Shown: positions 36,739-46,427, numbered from the stretch's first letter. The stretch is DNA of 64,000 nucleotides from Pseudovibrio ascidiaceicola (GCF_900114245.1 NZ_FOSK01000014.1:84961-148960), one strand, 5' to 3'. Program-made: numbers and translations. Notes: generated by a model not told the origin, from the sequence alone.

Positions 36739-36871
36739 GAAGCTTCTCCTGTGTTGGACCGTTTATTTTGTGGTCAGGAGAGATCCTTGGGCTGGACCCT
36801 TCTTATCGTTCTTATTGATTTAGATACACTTTTTTCTTGTCATTAAGCAATGGATGGGGGAGTGCCAAACA

Positions 36872-38002
36872 CTAAAGGTCCACTTCAATGTCTGACATAG
36901 GTGTTGTGCAGCAAATCAGGATTTTACCCTGATCTATCTCTCGTTTTCGAATGCCGCCGCCATGTTGCATGTCGGTTTCACCCGAAACGAGTTGAGATTT
37001 ACATGTTCCGCAAATACCGCGTTGACACGATGCCATGGGCAGAATGCCAGCTTCACGGGCTGCAGAAAGGATTGTCATGCCCGGTCCACACTCAACCACA
37101 TGTCCGGTCTTGGTGAAGGTGACGCGATAGGTCTGGTCACTGATTTCCGGTGCAGCAATCTGGTCCTCAAAGGTACCAGCTGTCTCAGCGCCAAAGTCGA
37201 AGCTTTCTTCATGGTAATTTGCCATGTCAAAGCCTGATTCCTGCAGCATGTTTTGCACGCCTTCCATGAAACGGGCAGGGCCGCAACATAGGATCTTTCT
37301 GTCCTTAAAGTCCGGCGACATGAGAGACAGCATCTGAAGGCTCAAACGCCCTTCAAACCCGCTCCAGCTGTTATATCCAGACGTGGTGCTGCAAGTAAAA
37401 GAGAGCTTGAAAGCGGGGTTTTGTGCGGCCAGCAACTCCAGTTCATGTCTAAAGATGATATCTGCAGGTGTGCGTGCAGCATGAATGAAATGCAGATCTG
37501 TTGGCTCGGCAAGATCACAGGCCGTGCGGGTCATCGACATCATGGGCGTAATGCCACTGCCTGCTGAAATGAAGAGCAGTTTTTCTTCCTGCGTAGCATC
37601 AGTGGTGAACTCACCAGCCGGGCCGGTCACATTCACTTCCTTGCCAGGCAGCATGTTGTCCAAAAGCCAGTTAGAGCCAGGACCGCCCGGGACCCGTTTG
37701 ACAGTGATCTCAACACGATAGGGCCGCGCAGCAGAAGCAGAAATCGTATAACTGCGCATGATCATGCCTTCGACAGGAAGCTCGAAGGTCATGTGCTGGC
37801 CGGGATAGAACCTGAAAACCCGAGGCTCACGTGCAGAAAACAGGAACGTCTTTACATCATGTGTTTCCTGTCGCACTTGTCGGCAGACCAGAACATCATC
37901 CACCTCCGGATCCCACATGGGGATCCGGGTCGCTTCGGTGAAGTGTTCTTCCTCGTAGTCAGTGACAGTCTTCAGGTCATCAAAAGTTACGTTCTGAGTC
38001 AT
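36872..38002 (-). CDS. gbcB: Glycine betaine monooxygenase, reductase subunit
   Basis: A 376-residue electron-transfer protein. An FNR-like FAD domain (FYPGQHMTFELP, MRSYTISASA) and an NAD-binding domain (FISAGSGITPMMSM, ILCCGPARFMEGV) are followed by a C-terminal plant-type 2Fe-2S ferredoxin domain with CQRGICGTC and a later Cys in ILICCTTP. It passes electrons from NADH to the Rieske oxygenase. Its ATG overlaps the gbcA stop (ATGA), confirming coupling. Confidence 0.9.
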   Translation of the reverse strand: MTQNVTFDDLKTVTDYEEEHFTEATRIPMWDPEVDDVLVCRQVRQETHDVKTFLFSAREPRVFRFYPGQHMTFELPVEGMIMRSYTISASAARPYRVEITVKRVPGGPGSNWLLDNMLPGKEVNVTGPAGEFTTDATQEEKLLFISAGSGITPMMSMTRTACDLAEPTDLHFIHAARTPADIIFRHELELLAAQNPAFKLSFTCSTTSGYNSWSGFEGRLSLQMLSLMSPDFKDRKILCCGPARFMEGVQNMLQESGFDMANYHEESFDFGAETAGTFEDQIAAPEISDQTYRVTFTKTGHVVECGPGMTILSAAREAGILPMASCQRGICGTCKSQLVSGETDMQHGGGIRKREIDQGKILICCTTPMSDIEVDL

Positions 38003-39273
38003 GCGTCCGCCATTTCAACATCACCGGCAGGCATATGCGCTTTGTGGCGTTCAATATACCACTCACAAAGTGCTTCCACATGAGGTTCAGTGTATTCCGA
38101 GTATGGACCTTGCTCATAAGCAGGGTCTTCACTGCCAAGCTGTGCCAGACGCACCAGATCCGCATCCTGCTGGTTGGTCATCATCCAAACCTGCTTCAGA
38201 TTATCGAGGTTATAATCCTCTCCCTCAATCGCATCCTTGTGCACCAACCAGGTGGTCCGCACCAGCGTACGATCCGGCGACAACGGGAAAGCAGCAAAGG
38301 TCACGATGTGATCACTCATGAAATGGTGCCATGAGTTAGGATTATGCCAGAAGCTCAAACCACCAAGCTTGGCGTCCTTGAAGTTCCCAAGCAGCTTCTT
38401 ACAGGCGATCTTGGTGTCCAGAGTGTGGGACTCGCCTTCGCCCATCAAAGGCAGGCGAATACACCGGAAACTGGTGGCATTGGCCAGCTTGTCCACTTCA
38501 GCTGATGGCAAGCCTGCAGCCTCCCAGCGCTTGTGCTCGCTCTCCAACAAGGACAGGTACTTGTTAACGTCCGCAGTTCGCCGCTCATCCATTTCATCGG
38601 GTGAAAAGCCAAAACCAAATTCGGAAAGTGGAACGGTAAGCTGCGGATGAGTACCTTCGCAGTGATAACACTCGCGGTTGTTCTCAAGCGTCAGCTTCCA
38701 GTTACCTTCCTCAACCAGATCAGCCGTGTAGGCCACCTTACAGTTGGCGATATCATGAGGCGCAATATACGTCTCCATAATCTGCGCCATCTCTTCGATA
38801 TCTTCTGGCGGGTTTTCCGCAAGGCAAATGAAGATGAGACCTGCAATTGAGCGCACATGAACGGTCTTCAGACCATGGCAGGTCTTATCGAAGTCCTTGC
38901 CCATATGCTCGGCTAGAATGAGTTCACCATCCTCATTGTAGGTCCACCCATGATACCGGCAAACAATGTTGCCGATTGTGGCCTCAGGCTCATCAATGAG
39001 CTTAGCACCACGATGTCGGCAGATATTGTGAAAGCCGCGGATATACATGTCATCACCGCGCAACAGCAGGACAGATGTCTTTCCGATTTCAACAGTAATG
39101 CAATCGCCCGGTTCCGGAAGCTGAGGTTCAACAGCGACGAAAATCCAGTGTTTGCGAAAGAAAACTTCCATGTCCAGATCAAGAATGTCGGGAGCACTAT
39201 AGAAGGGGGCGTTGAGGCTTTTGCCCTTTTCGCGGTGAGCTATAAGATCTTGAATGTAAGACGGAACGCTCAT
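37999..39273 (-). CDS. gbcA: Glycine betaine monooxygenase, Rieske oxygenase subunit
   Basis: A 424-residue aromatic-ring-hydroxylase-type Rieske oxygenase. The 2Fe-2S ligands are in NICRHRGAK and VCRYHGWTY. The mononuclear iron site is in the C-terminal domain, where NNRECYHCEGTHPQL provides the two His, with an Asp further on. Length and sequence style match GbcA/BmoA, which demethylates glycine betaine to dimethylglycine plus formaldehyde. It is the first gene of gbcA-gbcB-BCCT. An inverted repeat lies 61-81 bp upstream. Neighbouring sox and dimethylglycine genes support betaine rather than stachydrine as substrate. Confidence 0.92.
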   Translation of the reverse strand: MSVPSYIQDLIAHREKGKSLNAPFYSAPDILDLDMEVFFRKHWIFVAVEPQLPEPGDCITVEIGKTSVLLLRGDDMYIRGFHNICRHRGAKLIDEPEATIGNIVCRYHGWTYNEDGELILAEHMGKDFDKTCHGLKTVHVRSIAGLIFICLAENPPEDIEEMAQIMETYIAPHDIANCKVAYTADLVEEGNWKLTLENNRECYHCEGTHPQLTVPLSEFGFGFSPDEMDERRTADVNKYLSLLESEHKRWEAAGLPSAEVDKLANATSFRCIRLPLMGEGESHTLDTKIACKKLLGNFKDAKLGGLSFWHNPNSWHHFMSDHIVTFAAFPLSPDRTLVRTTWLVHKDAIEGEDYNLDNLKQVWMMTNQQDADLVRLAQLGSEDPAYEQGPYSEYTEPHVEALCEWYIERHKAHMPAGDVEMADA

Positions 39274-39977
39274 GTTCAGATACCTCGGCTTAAAATGATG
39301 CCTGGGAAGATGACCGGTGCAGGTTGCTGAGATGATCAGGTGTCAGACCTGATCGTGAAGAACAAGGTGATAGAACGTCAATCATCTCTGTATGAGTTGA
39401 AGTTGAATTGTCACTATTATTAAGTGGCTTAGAATGATTTGTTAAAGTGAATTCAGAAAATGCCAAAGAGGCATGATTGGAATTCAGCCACACACTATCA
39501 AAACGGTTGGAATGAACTGAAGACGGCTCAGCACAGTCGAGCCAAGAGTTCGTCGATTTGTGGCAAGGCTTGTATTTTGCACAAGCATTGGAAAATACTG
39601 ACTGATACACTTTAAGCCTCCCTCTTATAGTGTGACAGTGCTCTAAATTTTTACAGACGGTCTCGTTGCGTCAAGCCCGCGAAAATCCAGAGTAATCAGG
39701 AAATCTAGTTCGAATTAATCTCATGGTGGCAGGAAGTTTGAGGCACATTGGCAGTAAAAATGCGACGCCATTGCGATGCACACGCTGTGACTTGAAGATG
39801 ACCTCAACCACACGGTGAAATACACCAGCCCAAGTCAACGTTTCAGAGGAGTTTTCGCCTGAAAACATCTTCGCCGCCTAACCTCCGCGTAAGGTGACAG
39901 CGCACAAATGCGGGATAAAAAATGACGATGATCGAAGCATTGCGTCATTGACCAAGATTGGTGTTTTGAATGAAAAA
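39274..39977. other. Intergenic region upstream of gbcA and downstream of soxG
   Basis: A 704-bp region without a credible gene. Two minus-strand frames (39290-39610 and 39671-39868) have unnatural composition or no SD; the second could be a decayed gene fragment but matches nothing I know. The region contains the gbcA promoter and a perfect dyad at 39334. Confidence 0.45.
39334..39354. promoter_or_regulatory. Perfect dyad upstream of gbcA, candidate operator
   Basis: GATCAGGT and ACCTGATC form a perfect 8-bp inverted repeat with a 5-bp centre, 61-81 bp before the gbcA start. It could be a regulator site or a leader hairpin. There is no T-run after it, so a terminator is unlikely. AraC-type regulators usually use direct repeats, so a different protein could bind. 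Confidence 0.4.
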
Positions 39978-40000
39978 AATGCGGCCCTAAAGGCCGCATT
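39978..40000 (-). terminator. Intrinsic terminator of the sox operon
   Basis: A 9-bp GC-rich stem (AATGCGGCC / GGCCGCATT) with a 5-nt loop, followed on the minus strand by a run of T. The soxG stop codon lies inside the loop, so coding and termination signals overlap. Confidence 0.85.
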
Positions 40001-40499
40001 CAAACTCCGCAACAGCGACTGTCAACAGCCCCATCACATGGGGCACAAACGATCGCCAGACATCCAGTCGAAACTGGTTATTGTCTTCCCGTGTCAGGAT
40101 CACTTGCACACTATCAAAAATGGTCCGCACTCCACGACCACTCTTCAACACAGCAAGGTCTCGTGGACAGGACGTCGTGAGCAACTCCTCAGCTTCAGGT
40201 CCTGAAATCCTGATGCTGACTTCCCGACTGGAAATATCCGTCAGACTATGAACTGCATCTGGATAGATCGCTGCAAAAGATCTTTCGATAGCTGACCGCT
40301 CTTCCATCAGGCAGGTCAACATCCACTCATCCGGCCCCAATTTGAGCACGGACCGGTTTCCGGATTGAGCGGTCTCACTGATGGATGAGGGCAGCTCAAA
40401 TCCGAGTGCTTTTGACATAGCAACGGTGTTTTCACGCTTACAACGCAAACTAAAACGGCCCATTTGCGGCAGAGTTTCAACTGTACTATTGAAAGCCAT
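39987..40499 (-). CDS. soxG: Sarcosine oxidase gamma subunit
   Basis: A 170-residue SoxG subunit with a GcvT-like small fold: SVLKLGPDEWMLTC and VHSLTDISSREVSIRISGPEAEELL are typical, as is the C-terminal FRLDVWRSFVPHVMGLL. It is one of four subunits of heterotetrameric sarcosine oxidase. The ATG at 40499 has AAGGGAG upstream; the longer frame to 40598 overlaps soxA and is not used. Its stop codon sits in the loop of the operon terminator. Confidence 0.88.
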   Translation of the reverse strand: MAFNSTVETLPQMGRFSLRCKRENTVAMSKALGFELPSSISETAQSGNRSVLKLGPDEWMLTCLMEERSAIERSFAAIYPDAVHSLTDISSREVSIRISGPEAEELLTTSCPRDLAVLKSGRGVRTIFDSVQVILTREDNNQFRLDVWRSFVPHVMGLLTVAVAEFECGL

Positions 40500-40512
40500 T
40501 TGTGCCACTCCC

Positions 40513-43500
40513 TTACATCTTAATCCGGTCACCATCAGGGTCGTAAAACACGGTCCCGCTGATGGTTGCACGATGGGTTTGACCTGGCATTGGAACATCT
40601 ATTGAGGTGCTATTCCGCTCGAAACCGCCTTCAATCAAGGCCATAGCAATGGAACGCCCCAATGCTTCACTCCAGTAGGAAGACGTCACATGTCCCAACA
40701 TCTTAGCGGGAATAGCTGTATCGCCTGTCTCAACAATCTGCGCGCCTTCCTCCAGCACAACACTCGGATCTTCCGTCAAAAGACCAACCAGTTGCTTTCG
40801 GTTCGGCAACAGCATGTCAGGACGCGTCAAAGACCGCTTGCCAACAAAGTCAGGCTTCTTCTTGCCAATGGCCCAGGTCAGTCCGGCATCTGCTGGCGTG
40901 ACAGTACCATCGGTGTCTTGCCCAACAATGATAAAGCCTTTTTCTGCCCGTAAAACATGCATGGTTTCAGTGCCATAGACACACATGTCATACTTTTTGC
41001 CTTCCTGATAAAGGATCTCCCAAAGCGCTCGCCCATGCTCAGATGGAACGTTCACTTCAAAACCCAGCTCACCAGTAAAGCTCACACGGAACAATCGCGC
41101 CTCAAAACTACCCACAGAGCACTCACGCAGCGCCATATGCGGGAAGGCTTCAGCAGAAAGGTCAGCACCTTTCACGAATGGTTCCAATACCTTGCGAGCA
41201 TTCGGTCCATTCAGCGCAATAGTGGACCATTGCTCCGTCGTAGACGTGAGCCACACATCCAGATCCGGCCATTCAGTCTGCAGGAAGTGCTCCATCATGG
41301 TCAAAACCCGAGCAGCACCGCCAGTCGTGGTCGTCACATGGAAGCGATCTTCACTGATACGCCCGATAACACCATCATCACGAATGAAACCATCTTCACC
41401 AAGCAGCAAACCATAGCGACAACGACCCGCAGCCAGTTTGGTCCATGGATTGGTGTACATCCGGTTCATAAACTCAGCGGCATCCGGTCCAACCACTTCG
41501 ATCTTACCGAGAGTAGAGGCATCAAACATACCAACAGAAGCGCGGGTTTCTCTGCATTCCCGAGCCACAGCCGCGTGCATATCTTCGCCAGCCTTTGGGT
41601 AATACCAGGCACGTCGCCACAAGGAGACAGGCTCAAATACAGCACCGTTCTCTTCCGCCCAACTATCAATGTTGGTCTTGCGCGTTACCTCAAACAACTC
41701 GTCTTTATGATAGCCAGCAAACGTTCCGAACGTGGTCGGTGTATAAGGTGGACGGAATGTGGTCAGGCCAACCTTGGGAGTAGGGCGCCCAAGCTCGTCA
41801 GCAGCGATCTTCAGGCCATTCATGTTTGACATCTTGCCCTGATCGGTCGCCATGCCATTGGTTGTAAAGCGCTTTACATGTTCAATGGAGAGCATACCTT
41901 CACGCACTGCAAGACGAATATCTTTTGCAGTGACATCATTTTGAAAGTCTACAAAAGCCCGACGTGCCAGCTTGTCATTGTTGCTTGGTAGCTCTTCCAT
42001 AACAACACCAGAGCCAGCGCGATCCCCATCAACATCAACTGACAGAGCCTGCGCACTTTGCCCCAGCGAGGTCAACGCTTGCTGAGCTGCATGCACACCA
42101 TCGTCAAAGGCGGCCTGTTGGCTCCATAACCCACGCCCGCCACCAGCTATGTGGCAACGTTCAGTTCTCTCTCCGGGCAAGAAGACTTCGTTCTCTTCGT
42201 CCCAATGCAAACTGCCTTTGGTATGAGAGAAAAGGTGAAGCGACGGCGTCCATCCACCACTCATCAAAACGGCATCGCAAGGGATAGAAGAGATGTCTGC
42301 AACCTGCTGATCGCCAGAGATCCTGCCGATTTTCACACCAGAAACCCGTTTTGTGCCACTGACTGACGTTACACTGTGACCCACTTTGGCGGTGATCCCG
42401 CGTTTTTGAGCTTCTGACTGCAGATATTCATTCACAGTGGCGCGAACATCAACAATCGCTGGGATTTTGACACCTGCATCAGCAAGATCAAAGGCGGCAT
42501 ACCATGCTGAATCGTGAGAGGTAACCACAACAGCAGCATTGCCAACCTTTACGCCATAGCGATTGAGATAGGTCTGCGTTGCACCGGCCATCATCACGCC
42601 GGGGCGATCATTGCCATCAAACACCAGTGGGCGTTCCAACGCACCTTGAGCAAGAATGACCTCTTGGGCACGAATACGCCACATCCGTTCTCGTGGAGCA
42701 TTCGCAGGCGGATGTGCCATATGATCTGTGAGCTTCTCCGCAACGCCCACCATGTTCTCATGGTAGTAGCCAATTGCGGTTGCGCGGGTCATGACGCGCA
42801 CGTTGTCACGAGCTTCAAGCTCAGTAATAACTTCTGCAAGCCAGCTCTCGGTATTATTCCCATCAATGGCGGATGGAGCCTCAGAGAGCAAAGAGCCGCC
42901 GAGCTCTCGGTTCTCATCTACGAGGACCACTTCAGTTCCATTGCGAGCTGCAGTTAAAGCAGCTGCAAGCCCAGCTGGCCCAGCACCAACAATGAGCAGC
43001 TCTGTATGCAGATAGCGCGATGCATAGGTGTCAGCATCCGGTTCTGTTGGGGAAACACCCAGTCCTGCAGAAGCGCGGATAACTGGTTCATAAACCTTGT
43101 CCCAGAAGCTCTTAGGCCACATGAAGGTCTTATAATAAAAACCAGCAGCAAACAGCTTATGCAACTTATCGTTGACCGCACCTACGTCGAATTTCAGGCT
43201 CGGCCATTTGTTTTGACTGACAGTGGTCAGCCCTTCGTAAAGCTCCTGAACGGTAGCACGCGTGTTTGGCTCAAAACGGCCTGTGCCAGAGCGAGACGTT
43301 CCAATCAACGCGTTGGGTTCTTCTGACCCAGCTGTCACAGGACCGCGGGGACGATGGTATTTAAATGAGCGCCCCATCAGATGAACGCCATTGGCAAGCA
43401 GGGCAGAAGCGACCGTATCGCCTTCATATCCTTGATAAGAAACGCCATCAAAAGTGAAGCGAACACGCTTGTCTCGATTGATGCGGCCTTTGCCGTCAAC

Positions 43501-43515
43501 TCTCCAGTTGTTCAT
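40513..43515 (-). CDS. soxA: Sarcosine oxidase alpha subunit
   Basis: A 1000-residue alpha subunit. An N-terminal ferredoxin-like domain (VRFTFDGVSYQGYEGDTVAS, GRSFKYHRPRG) is followed by an FAD/NAD-binding domain (LLIVGAGPAGLAAALTAARN, WTPSLHLFSHTKG) and a C-terminal GcvT/THF domain (VSFTGELGFEVNV, ALNGPNARKVL). With SoxB, SoxD and SoxG it oxidises sarcosine to glycine, H2O2 and 5,10-methylene-THF. The start is the ATG at 43515, overlapping soxD by about 20 bp. Length matches the family. Confidence 0.93.
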   Translation of the reverse strand: MNNWRVDGKGRINRDKRVRFTFDGVSYQGYEGDTVASALLANGVHLMGRSFKYHRPRGPVTAGSEEPNALIGTSRSGTGRFEPNTRATVQELYEGLTTVSQNKWPSLKFDVGAVNDKLHKLFAAGFYYKTFMWPKSFWDKVYEPVIRASAGLGVSPTEPDADTYASRYLHTELLIVGAGPAGLAAALTAARNGTEVVLVDENRELGGSLLSEAPSAIDGNNTESWLAEVITELEARDNVRVMTRATAIGYYHENMVGVAEKLTDHMAHPPANAPRERMWRIRAQEVILAQGALERPLVFDGNDRPGVMMAGATQTYLNRYGVKVGNAAVVVTSHDSAWYAAFDLADAGVKIPAIVDVRATVNEYLQSEAQKRGITAKVGHSVTSVSGTKRVSGVKIGRISGDQQVADISSIPCDAVLMSGGWTPSLHLFSHTKGSLHWDEENEVFLPGERTERCHIAGGGRGLWSQQAAFDDGVHAAQQALTSLGQSAQALSVDVDGDRAGSGVVMEELPSNNDKLARRAFVDFQNDVTAKDIRLAVREGMLSIEHVKRFTTNGMATDQGKMSNMNGLKIAADELGRPTPKVGLTTFRPPYTPTTFGTFAGYHKDELFEVTRKTNIDSWAEENGAVFEPVSLWRRAWYYPKAGEDMHAAVARECRETRASVGMFDASTLGKIEVVGPDAAEFMNRMYTNPWTKLAAGRCRYGLLLGEDGFIRDDGVIGRISEDRFHVTTTTGGAARVLTMMEHFLQTEWPDLDVWLTSTTEQWSTIALNGPNARKVLEPFVKGADLSAEAFPHMALRECSVGSFEARLFRVSFTGELGFEVNVPSEHGRALWEILYQEGKKYDMCVYGTETMHVLRAEKGFIIVGQDTDGTVTPADAGLTWAIGKKKPDFVGKRSLTRPDMLLPNRKQLVGLLTEDPSVVLEEGAQIVETGDTAIPAKMLGHVTSSYWSEALGRSIAMALIEGGFERNSTSIDVPMPGQTHRATISGTVFYDPDGDRIKM

Positions 43516-43813
43516 TGTTCTCTTCACCTTCTGCGTGGCTAGTCGGGCAGGCCTGTCCAATCTCATAGGTGGCGATGAATTTATCGCTCACAGTGTTCCG
43601 CAGAGCGTTGAAATAACGCCCGCACCCGTGTGAGTGTCGCCATTGCTCAGCATGATCACCGCGTACATTGGAGCGAATGAACAGATAGTCGCGCCATTCA
43701 GCATCTGTTTGCTCAGCTGGGTTATCCGGGCGTGCAATATGTGCTTGACCGGCATATTCAAATTCCAGCTCAGGCAACTTTTCCTTGCAATAAGGACAGT
43801 GAATTAAAAGCAT
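43496..43813 (-). CDS. soxD: Sarcosine oxidase delta subunit
   Basis: A 105-residue zinc-binding SoxD subunit. CPYC at residues 6-9 with later His and Cys residues (SHGCGRYFN) fits the family's zinc site, and EWRDYLFIRSNVRGDHAEQW is diagnostic. It lies between soxB (12 bp upstream) and soxA, the standard soxBDAG order. Confidence 0.92.
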   Translation of the reverse strand: MLLIHCPYCKEKLPELEFEYAGQAHIARPDNPAEQTDAEWRDYLFIRSNVRGDHAEQWRHSHGCGRYFNALRNTVSDKFIATYEIGQACPTSHAEGEENNEQLES

Positions 43814-43825
43814 CAGGCTGTCTCC

Positions 43826-45079
43826 TTAGTGCGCCACGGCAGCAGCAGCTGCTTCGTCAATCAAGCGACCTGTTTCAAAACGCGAGAGCGTGAACGGGGC
43901 ATTGATAGGATGAGGTTCATCTTGTGCAATTGTGTGCGCAAAAACATGCGCAGAGCCCGGCGTCGCTTTGAAGCCGCCTGTACCCCAACCACAATTGAGG
44001 TAGAGGCCTTGTACTGGGGTCTTGCCCAGAATTGGTGAGCGGTCAGGCGTCACATCAACCACTCCGCCCCACTTGCGCAGCATGCGCATACGGCGGAAAA
44101 TGGGGAACACTTCGCAAATGGCTGCCAGTGTATGCTCAATCAGCGGCAACCCACCGCGTTGAGAATAAGAAACGTATTGATCTGTCCCAGAACCAATCAC
44201 CAGCTCGCCCTTGTCTGACTGACTGATGTACGCGTGCACACTGTTGGACATCACCACTTGAGGAAAGATTGGTTTGACAGGTTCAGAGACAAGTGCCTGA
44301 AGAGGGTAACTTTCCAGGGGCAAGCGCACACCGGCAGTATCCATCACTACAGACGTTCCGCCAGCTGCAGAGACTGCGATCTTCTTAGCCTTGACAAAAC
44401 CGCGTGCAGTTTGAAGGCCTGTAACAGATCCGTCTGGTCCTCGTTCGATTGATAGAACCGGACAGTTCTGAATAATATCAACGCCTCGTGCAGCAGCAGC
44501 GCGTGCATAACCCCACGCTACCGCGTCATGTCGAGCTGTACCACCACGTTGCTGAAATGCGGCTCCCATCACAGGATAACGAGCATTGGCCGCGATATTG
44601 AGGGGCGGACACTTTTCTTTGGCCTGTTCAGGCGTGAGCCAGACATTATCAACGCCGTTCAAACGATTGGAGTGAATATGGCGTTTGAAGCTCTGCACAT
44701 CATGAACATTGTGCGCCAACATCATCACACCGCGCTGCGAGAACATGACGTTGTAATTTAGGTCCTGACTAAGTCCATCCCATAGGTCTACGGCATGGTC
44801 ATAAAGGCGCGCACTTTCATCATAAAGGTAGTTCGAGCGAATGATGGTCGTGTTCCGGCCAGTGTTGCCACCACCAAGCCACCCCTTGTCAATCACCGCC
44901 ACATTGGTGATGCCATGTTCTTTTGCCAGATAGTAGGCGGCCCCAAGGCCATGCCCACCGGCACCCACGATGATGACGTCGTATTCGCTTTTCAGCTCAG
45001 CGTCAGGCCATTGCGGCTCAACGTTTTTATAGCCTGTGAGCGCTCCTTTCAGGAGCGTCATTGCGGAAAATTTTGACAA
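43826..45079 (-). CDS. soxB: Sarcosine oxidase beta subunit
   Basis: A 417-residue beta subunit of the DAO flavoprotein family: FAD motif VIIVGAGGHGLGAAYYLAKE, then AVIDKGWLGGGNTGRNTTII, and C-terminal WGGVVDVTPDRSPILG and NCGWGTGGFKATPGS. It carries the noncovalent FAD where sarcosine is oxidised and the covalent FMN at the alpha-beta interface. I choose the TTG at 45079 as start because AAGGAGGT lies 4 bp upstream; the next ATG (45061) is too far. It is first in soxBDAG and divergent from the second GATase1-AraC regulator, sharing a 98-bp promoter region. Confidence 0.93.
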   Translation of the reverse strand: MSKFSAMTLLKGALTGYKNVEPQWPDAELKSEYDVIIVGAGGHGLGAAYYLAKEHGITNVAVIDKGWLGGGNTGRNTTIIRSNYLYDESARLYDHAVDLWDGLSQDLNYNVMFSQRGVMMLAHNVHDVQSFKRHIHSNRLNGVDNVWLTPEQAKEKCPPLNIAANARYPVMGAAFQQRGGTARHDAVAWGYARAAAARGVDIIQNCPVLSIERGPDGSVTGLQTARGFVKAKKIAVSAAGGTSVVMDTAGVRLPLESYPLQALVSEPVKPIFPQVVMSNSVHAYISQSDKGELVIGSGTDQYVSYSQRGGLPLIEHTLAAICEVFPIFRRMRMLRKWGGVVDVTPDRSPILGKTPVQGLYLNCGWGTGGFKATPGSAHVFAHTIAQDEPHPINAPFTLSRFETGRLIDEAAAAAVAH

Positions 45080-45177
45080 GGCTACCTCCTTGGAATTCAA
45101 GAGAGTTTGCCCACTATGTAAAATTGTGTATGGTACCCTTGCGAATATTATGAGGTATTTTTGCGCAGGAGACATAG

Positions 45178-46173
45178 GTGGAGAACTTAACACGGACCAA
45201 TCGGCAATCTCGTCCTGCGCTCAATGTTGGCTTCATTCTGGCCAACCGGTTCACATTGTCTGCCTTCGCCAGCTTCATTGATGTACTGCGCCTTTCTGCC
45301 GATGAAGGAGACAGCAGCAGACCAATCCTATGCAGTTGGAGTGTCATTGCACCTGATATGGAACCCATCCGAGCCAGTTGTGGTGTCCGCATCCATCCCG
45401 ATACCAACTTGATCGACCCAGCTCATTTTGATTACCTGGTGGTTGTTGGAGGTTTGATCGACCACATTGAGCACCTTGATCGACGCTATGTTGAGTATTT
45501 GAAATCCGCTGTAGCGAATGATGTCCCATTGATAGGCCTGTGTACTGGCAGCTTTATCTTGCATCGTGCCGGATTGATGAACGGTTATAAATGTTGTGTG
45601 AGCTGGTTTCACCGGACGGATTTCCTGGAGCAATTTGACGGTCTGGAGCCAGTCTCTGATCGTATCTTCGTGGTGGACCGTGATCGTATTTCCTGTTCAG
45701 GGGGGACCAGTGCGGTGCATGTCGCAGCTCATCTGGTAGAGCGTCATGTCGGCCTGCGGCAAGCGCGCAAAAGCTTGCATATTCTCATGGTGGATGAAGC
45801 TCAGGACGATAGCAAAGCCCAGCCGTTTCTGCCTACATCGCTCAAAGCAAAAGATAATTTGGTTCAAAGAGCAGTGCTGATGATGCAGCAGGAAACTGAG
45901 AACCTGCGCAGTATTGAACAGCTCTGCAAGATGTTAGGTGTTGGGCGGCGCAGTCTTGAAATGAAGTTTAAGGCTGACCTTGGCAAATCCCCAGCCGAAG
46001 CGCTCAGTCATATACGAGTAGAAGAAGCCAAGCGCTTACTGGGAGAAACAGAGGCAACCATCACAGATGTTGCCATCCGCTCCGGCTTTTTTGATGCATC
46101 CCACTTTAACAAAGTCTTCCAGAAACACACAGGTCTGACCGCAAGTGCATATCGTAATTCCTTAACCGCTTAA
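45178..46173 (+). CDS. GATase1-like AraC-family regulator (GbdR/SouR type), copy 2
   Basis: A 331-residue paralogue of the regulator at 33986: NVGFILANRFTLSAFASFID, VVVGGLID, IGLCTGSFILHRAGLM, and AraC HTHs (IEQLCKMLGVGRRSLEMKF and ITDVAIRSGFFDASHFNKVF). The start is a GTG with CAGGAGA upstream. Identity with copy 1 is obvious by eye across the first 100 residues. Being divergent from soxB with a 98-bp gap, it is the better candidate for a sarcosine-sensing SouR-like regulator. Its stop overlaps that of the convergent small membrane gene. Confidence 0.88.
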   Translation: MENLTRTNRQSRPALNVGFILANRFTLSAFASFIDVLRLSADEGDSSRPILCSWSVIAPDMEPIRASCGVRIHPDTNLIDPAHFDYLVVVGGLIDHIEHLDRRYVEYLKSAVANDVPLIGLCTGSFILHRAGLMNGYKCCVSWFHRTDFLEQFDGLEPVSDRIFVVDRDRISCSGGTSAVHVAAHLVERHVGLRQARKSLHILMVDEAQDDSKAQPFLPTSLKAKDNLVQRAVLMMQQETENLRSIEQLCKMLGVGRRSLEMKFKADLGKSPAEALSHIRVEEAKRLLGETEATITDVAIRSGFFDASHFNKVFQKHTGLTASAYRNSLTA

Positions 46174-46427
46174 GAAGGCTTCTTCTTGAGCAACGAACCA
46201 ACAAAGCCAAACAAACCAGCCCAGACCACTGCCGACAGCACTGTGAGGCTAATGCGCAGTAGGCTGGACATTTCTCCAAGAGGTACATCCAACAGCCAAC
46301 TGGCCGAAATAAAAGGGAACAGAAGAATATTCGCAAGTACTGGTGAAACTTGAAGGCCGATGAAAAACCCCAGAGGAACAGCAATCAGTCCGAATGTAGC
46401 CCCAAAAATGATGAAGATGTAAGTCAT
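46170..46427 (-). CDS. Small hypothetical membrane protein
   Basis: An 85-residue protein with two or three hydrophobic segments (residues 3-25, 30-45, 58-78) and a basic Lys-Lys-Lys tail. I do not recognise a family. Its stop overlaps the end of the regulator gene, and its start has only a weak SD. It could be real because its hydrophobic pattern is clean and its length is typical of small inner-membrane proteins. Confidence 0.5.
   Translation of the reverse strand: MTYIFIIFGATFGLIAVPLGFFIGLQVSPVLANILLFPFISASWLLDVPLGEMSSLLRISLTVLSAVVWAGLFGFVGSLLKKKPS

Noticed and set aside
39290..39868. Two minus-strand frames in the gbcA-soxG gap, possibly a transposase scrap
   Set aside because: Composition is unnatural (Ser/Asn/His-rich in the first), no SD, no recognisable transposase motif and no flanking inverted repeats.
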